DNA of 64,000 nucleotides from NCBI RefSeq assembly GCF_036924595.1, contig NZ_JAZHRV010000001.1, positions 6,909,501 to 6,973,500 on the forward strand, in the 5' to 3' direction. The position numbers and the translations under genes are program-made. This document shows, one piece after another, positions 60,829 to 64,000 of this stretch. The DNA is from Bradyrhizobium algeriense (GTDB lineage: Bacteria > Pseudomonadota > Alphaproteobacteria > Rhizobiales > Xanthobacteraceae). The notes beneath the pieces are model-generated. The model had not been told where the DNA came from. It was given only the letters and a program-made list of their open reading frames with translations, and searched no databases. How positions within the stretch are numbered: the stretch's first letter is position 1; the number at the start of each line of letters is the position of its first letter.

Positions 60829-62526
60829 TCACGCGGCGCGGATGTTGCCGAGGAATTTGCCGGTTTCGGTCTCGAGCTGCTCGGATTGCGAGGTGAGCTG
60901 GGCTGCTGCGTTCAAGACAAGGGTCGCGGCAGCGTCGACCTTGCTCGATGCTTCGCGTACGCCTGTGATGTTTTGCATCACCTCCTGGGCGCCCTGTGCC
61001 GCCTGCTGCACGCTGCGGGCAATCTCGTTGGTCGCAGCGCCCTGCTCTTCGACGGCGGCCGCAATGGAGCCGGTGATTTCGTTCATCTGCCCGATCGTGG
61101 TGCCGATTTCGCGGATGGCCTCGACGGTCGAGCCGGTGGCGTCGCGGATGGCCTGGATCTGGCTCGTGATTTCTTCGGTGGCCTTGGCGGTTTGCGACGA
61201 CAGCGCCTTGACCTCGTTGGCCACGACGGCAAAGCCCCTGCCGGCGTCGCCCGCCCGGGCGGCCTCGATGGTGGCGTTCAAGGCCAGCAGGTTGGTTTGT
61301 CCCGCGATGGTCTGGATCAGCGCCATGACCTCGCCGATCTTTTGGGAGGCCTCGACCAGGCGCCCGACCATGGCCTCGGTCCGGCCGGCCTGCCCGACCG
61401 CGCTCTGGGCAATCGACGAAGACTGGGTGACCTGCCGCGCGATCTCCTGGATCGAGGACGACAATTCCTCCGCCGAGGCCGCAACCGTCTGAACGTTCGA
61501 CGCGGTCTGCTCGGCCGCGGCCGCGACCTTGGCGCTCTGATCCGTCGTCCCCACCGCAATCGTGGACATCGACGAAGCCGAATCCTGCAGCTCGTCGGCG
61601 GCGGTGGCGGTGCCCCGGATCACTCCGCCGATGCTGCGCTCGAAGTCGTCGGCGATGCGGGCGAGATCCGTCCGCCGCTCCTCGGCAGAGCGGACCTTCA
61701 TCTCTTCCTGTTCGGTGCGGAGCCGTGTCGTTTCAACCAGATGATCCCTGAAGACCTGCAGGCTTCGCGCAATCCGGCCGATCTCGTTGGTCCGGTCGAC
61801 GAAGGGAATCTCGACCGCAAGATTGCCCTTGGCCAGTTCGTCCATCGCCGCGCAGGTCCTGTTGAGCGGAACGACCAGGCCGCGGCCGAGCCAGAATGCG
61901 ACAAAGCCCGCGAGCGCCAAGCCGGCCAGCCCGCCGATCCCGGCCCAGATCATCCGGCGGAAAACCACCGCGTCGATATCGTCGACATAGGCGCCGGCCT
62001 GAAGCGCCAGCAGCTTGTCGCCCGCGCCAAACGACCCGACATAGGAAACCTTGCGGAGTTCGGCGCCACCGGCGGAGCGGGGCGAGAGATATTCGACAAA
62101 GCCGCCGCCGGCGCGCGCGGTCCGCACGATGTCCTGGATCAAGAGCTTGCCGCTCTTGTCCTTGAACTCCCAGCGGTTGACGTTGATGTATTTGGGATTG
62201 GCATGCACGTAGGTGACGCCGGCGTCGGCGCTGCCCGTGCCGTAGACGCCGATATAGTCCGAATATTCGCCCCAGCGCATGGCGCTGATGGAGGCAAAGG
62301 CCATCTGGCGCGCCTTGTCCGGCTCGATCCTGCCGGCCTTGGCCTCACCCTCGTAGTGGGCAAGAACCTTGGTCGCGGCCTCGACAAGATTGCGGACCGT
62401 GGTGCGCCGCTCGTCGAGCGTCGCATCGCGCAACACCAGGATCTGCAGGGCGGAGACGGCAAAAAGCACGATCGTCAGCGCCGCAATGATCATCGCAAAA
62501 CGCTGATAGACGGTGAGGTTACGCAT
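60829..62526 (-). CDS. Methyl-accepting chemotaxis protein
   Basis: A 565-residue chemoreceptor. A first membrane segment ([20 protein letters not shown]) is followed by a periplasmic single-Cache sensor ([58 protein letters not shown]), a second membrane segment ([20 protein letters not shown]), HAMP, and a cytoplasmic signalling hairpin with the tip [20 protein letters not shown] and [20 protein letters not shown]. The tip is canonical for CheW/CheA binding. The start at 62526 ([10 protein letters not shown]) has AGGAAGG upstream. No CheR-binding pentapeptide at the C-terminus. The ligand is unknown. Confidence 0.93.
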   Translation of the reverse strand: MRNLTVYQRFAMIIAALTIVLFAVSALQILVLRDATLDERRTTVRNLVEAATKVLAHYEGEAKAGRIEPDKARQMAFASISAMRWGEYSDYIGVYGTGSADAGVTYVHANPKYINVNRWEFKDKSGKLLIQDIVRTARAGGGFVEYLSPRSAGGAELRKVSYVGSFGAGDKLLALQAGAYVDDIDAVVFRRMIWAGIGGLAGLALAGFVAFWLGRGLVVPLNRTCAAMDELAKGNLAVEIPFVDRTNEIGRIARSLQVFRDHLVETTRLRTEQEEMKVRSAEERRTDLARIADDFERSIGGVIRGTATAADELQDSASSMSTIAVGTTDQSAKVAAAAEQTASNVQTVAASAEELSSSIQEIARQVTQSSSIAQSAVGQAGRTEAMVGRLVEASQKIGEVMALIQTIAGQTNLLALNATIEAARAGDAGRGFAVVANEVKALSSQTAKATEEITSQIQAIRDATGSTVEAIREIGTTIGQMNEITGSIAAAVEEQGAATNEIARSVQQAAQGAQEVMQNITGVREASSKVDAAATLVLNAAAQLTSQSEQLETETGKFLGNIRAA

Positions 62527-62739
62527 GCCGCTTGCCTTCCTGTTGGTTGAGGATTCGTACCAGCACAACGTTAATCCATTGTTATCGGGTTGCGCGGATG
62601 ACCCGCAGCGTCCGATCGCGAGAATCGGCGCTTGAAATGACCGCGCCGCGGCGACACAATGGCGCCCACCCTTCCAACAAGACGTGCCAATGATCCCCGC
62701 ACCGTGCGGAATCGCATGGTGCGCTAAGAGTGACCCACA

Positions 62740-63054
62740 ATGGCTGAAGCCGATCTCGACATTTTCATCCGGCAAATCGCAAAAGCGCAGAACAAGAGCC
62801 TGATGGCCGCCGTCAAGAAACGGCGCGACCAGATCATGGCCCGCGCGGCCAAGGCCAAGGACAAGGAGACCCGGAATCAATTCCGGCTGATCGCCAAGAG
62901 CACGATGGAGCTCGGCACGGCGGCGGCCAAGCGGCTGCAGAATTCGGCGGAAAACACCGCCGATAGCTACGCCCGGGCGATCAGGAACGCCGCCGAGGAA
63001 GCCACGGCGGCTGCGAAGGCGGCGAAAAAGCCTGCCAAGAAGAAGGACGATTGA
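62740..63054 (+). CDS. Small Lys/Ala-rich hypothetical protein
   Basis: A 104-residue, strongly helical, basic protein: [60 protein letters not shown], and a C-terminus of repeated Ala/Lys ([10 protein letters not shown]) reminiscent of histone-like tails. No family recognised beyond compositional similarity to DNA-binding or granule-associated (phasin-like) proteins; both are speculative. Converges on the serine hydrolase gene. Confidence 0.6.
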   Translation: MAEADLDIFIRQIAKAQNKSLMAAVKKRRDQIMARAAKAKDKETRNQFRLIAKSTMELGTAAAKRLQNSAENTADSYARAIRNAAEEATAAAKAAKKPAKKKDD

Positions 63055-63068
63055 AGCGGCGCCCGAGC

Positions 63069-64000
63069 TCAGGCTGCCCTATGGGCACGGTAAATGCCGC
63101 GCTCGAATAGACGATAGACGTTAAGCGCGCGCTGGTCGGCGAACGGCAATATCTGCATCATGATCACCCCCGTGATACGCGACGCCGGGTCGATCCAATA
63201 GTAGGTATTGTAAAGCCCGGCCCATGTCAGGCTGCCCGCCCTGCGTCCGTCCGGTACAGGATCGATGTTGATCATATCGCCAAGCCCCCACCGCAGCCGG
63301 ACTCCCGGGAAAAAATCGACGTTGTCGGACAATGCGGGATTTGTTGTCTTGAGAACTCCCGCGTCGAGGTTGCCGATCTGATTGGTGGACATGAGCGCGA
63401 CCGTCTGCGGCCGCAGGATGCTCTTCCCGGCAAGTGCTCCGCCATTCAACAGCGCCTGGAGCAAAGTCAGATAATCCGGCGCTGTGGAATAGATGCCGCC
63501 ACCACCGGAAATCACTTTCGGCTCGGTTCGTCTCACCAAGGGCTGCGGCGCAAGCGTCCCATCCGCCTTGCGCAAATGCAGACTTGCCTGGCGGCCGCGC
63601 TGCTTCTCGGTGAGCGAGAAGGCGGTGTCGTACATCCCGAGCGGACCCAGGATGTGATCGCGGAAATAGCGATCCAGACTTTGCCCACTGATGATCTCTA
63701 CCAGCCGGCCGACCCGGTCGAGACTGCCGCCATAGGCCCACCTCGTGTCCGGATCGAACATCAGCGGCGCACGCGGCAGCGCGGTATCGTTGCGGGATGC
63801 CTTGCCGTAGCGAACGACATTCGTGTCCCAAAGCTGGTAGCTAAGCCCGGATGTGTGCGTCAACAGATTGCGTAGTGTGATGGGCTTTCGCGCGGCGCGC
63901 AGTTGCGGGGTCCCGTGCGGATCGAAACCATCGAGAACTTGAGGCGACCCAAGCGTCGGATCAATTCTCGCCGCCGGTTCGTCCAGCTTGAGTTTGTCCC
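63069..64000 (-). CDS. Class C beta-lactamase-type serine hydrolase (partial, N-terminus beyond window)
   Basis: The C-terminal ~310 residues of a beta-lactamase/esterase-fold hydrolase. The reading is open to the window edge: [20 protein letters not shown], then [20 protein letters not shown], the family's block after the active-site Ser (SxxK lies beyond the window). Also present are [20 protein letters not shown] (Tyr-x-x region equivalent), [20 protein letters not shown], and [20 protein letters not shown] with the KTG-equivalent segment [16 protein letters not shown]. This matches esterase EstB/class C-like proteins rather than true cephalosporinases. Incomplete at the right border. Confidence 0.88.
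   Translation of the reverse strand, partial: DKLKLDEPAARIDPTLGSPQVLDGFDPHGTPQLRAARKPITLRNLLTHTSGLSYQLWDTNVVRYGKASRNDTALPRAPLMFDPDTRWAYGGSLDRVGRLVEIISGQSLDRYFRDHILGPLGMYDTAFSLTEKQRGRQASLHLRKADGTLAPQPLVRRTEPKVISGGGGIYSTAPDYLTLLQALLNGGALAGKSILRPQTVALMSTNQIGNLDAGVLKTTNPALSDNVDFFPGVRLRWGLGDMINIDPVPDGRRAGSLTWAGLYNTYYWIDPASRITGVIMMQILPFADQRALNVYRLFERGIYRAHRAA

Noticed and set aside
60224..61492. Open frame of 422 codons spanning the outer-membrane and chemoreceptor genes
   Set aside because: Runs out of frame through the barrel gene and antisense through the chemoreceptor; no own protein character.
60790..62550. Open frame of 586 codons on the plus strand opposite the chemoreceptor
   Set aside because: Antisense shadow of a canonical methyl-accepting protein; no domain character.
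1..64000. CRISPR arrays, prophage or complete insertion sequences
   Set aside because: No regularly spaced short repeats, no phage structural genes and no transposase frames were seen; only a recombinase remnant at 56552-56728.

Overview
This window looks like a chromosomal segment of a GC-rich alphaproteobacterium of the order Hyphomicrobiales, most likely Bradyrhizobium or a close relative. The evidence is an ActS/ActR (RegB/RegA-type) redox two-component pair, an intracellular polyhydroxyalkanoate depolymerase, an HWE-type histidine kinase, a DUF155/RMD1 protein, a 1,610-residue NAD-glutamate dehydrogenase, many orphan transport binding proteins, and GC-rich palindromic repeats in the gaps between genes. 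This assignment rests on protein character, not on a database search. There is no rRNA, CRISPR array, prophage or complete insertion sequence. One tRNA-Arg(CCG) is present.

Layout. 0-3 kb: two tandem near-identical branched-chain-amino-acid-type ABC binding proteins, each with its own terminator. 3-10 kb: DUF1330 protein, class A penicillin-binding protein, zinc metallopeptidase, PHA depolymerase and a two-gene ABC-2 exporter. 10-16 kb: ActS/ActR, MmcB-type nuclease-fold protein, secreted VWA protein, RMD1-family protein and a metallo-beta-lactamase-fold hydrolase. 16-22 kb: a frameshifted ridA, a PHB-depolymerase-type esterase, an MFS exporter and an outer-membrane protein built from three complete beta-barrel repeats. 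22-27 kb: Lrp regulator, flavin monooxygenase, cytochrome P450, cupin and SDR. 27-35 kb: signalling block with an HWE kinase, two GGDEF/EAL proteins and a cyclic-nucleotide-domain patatin. 35-41.5 kb: SsuD-like monooxygenase, YccF, universal stress protein, and a TRAP operon (dctPQM) facing a GntR regulator across a strong palindromic operator. 41.5-51 kb: tRNA-Arg, then a 6.4 kb cassette (UPF0182 membrane protein plus a second, TakP-like TRAP system) flanked by two ~550 bp direct repeats that each carry a GYD-domain gene. 51-58 kb: frameshifted NAD-glutamate dehydrogenase, a serine-recombinase scar and a creatininase-family amidohydrolase. 58-64 kb: a degenerate PCu(A)C chaperone divergent from a His/Met-rich outer-membrane protein, a chemoreceptor, a Lys/Ala-rich small protein and the C-terminal part of a class C beta-lactamase-type hydrolase running off the window.

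The genes mostly form small independent units. The strongest joint signals are: (i) dctP-dctQ-dctM with the divergent GntR gene and its operator; (ii) the repeat-bounded UPF0182/TRAP cassette, whose architecture suggests integration by homologous recombination or an old duplication; (iii) the divergent pair of a ligand-poor PCu(A)C protein and a metal-ligand-rich outer-membrane protein; (iv) the c-di-GMP/HWE signalling block. Three coding regions (ridA, the first dctQ, gdh) are each restored by a 1-2 nt correction, so either recent decay or assembly indels must be considered.
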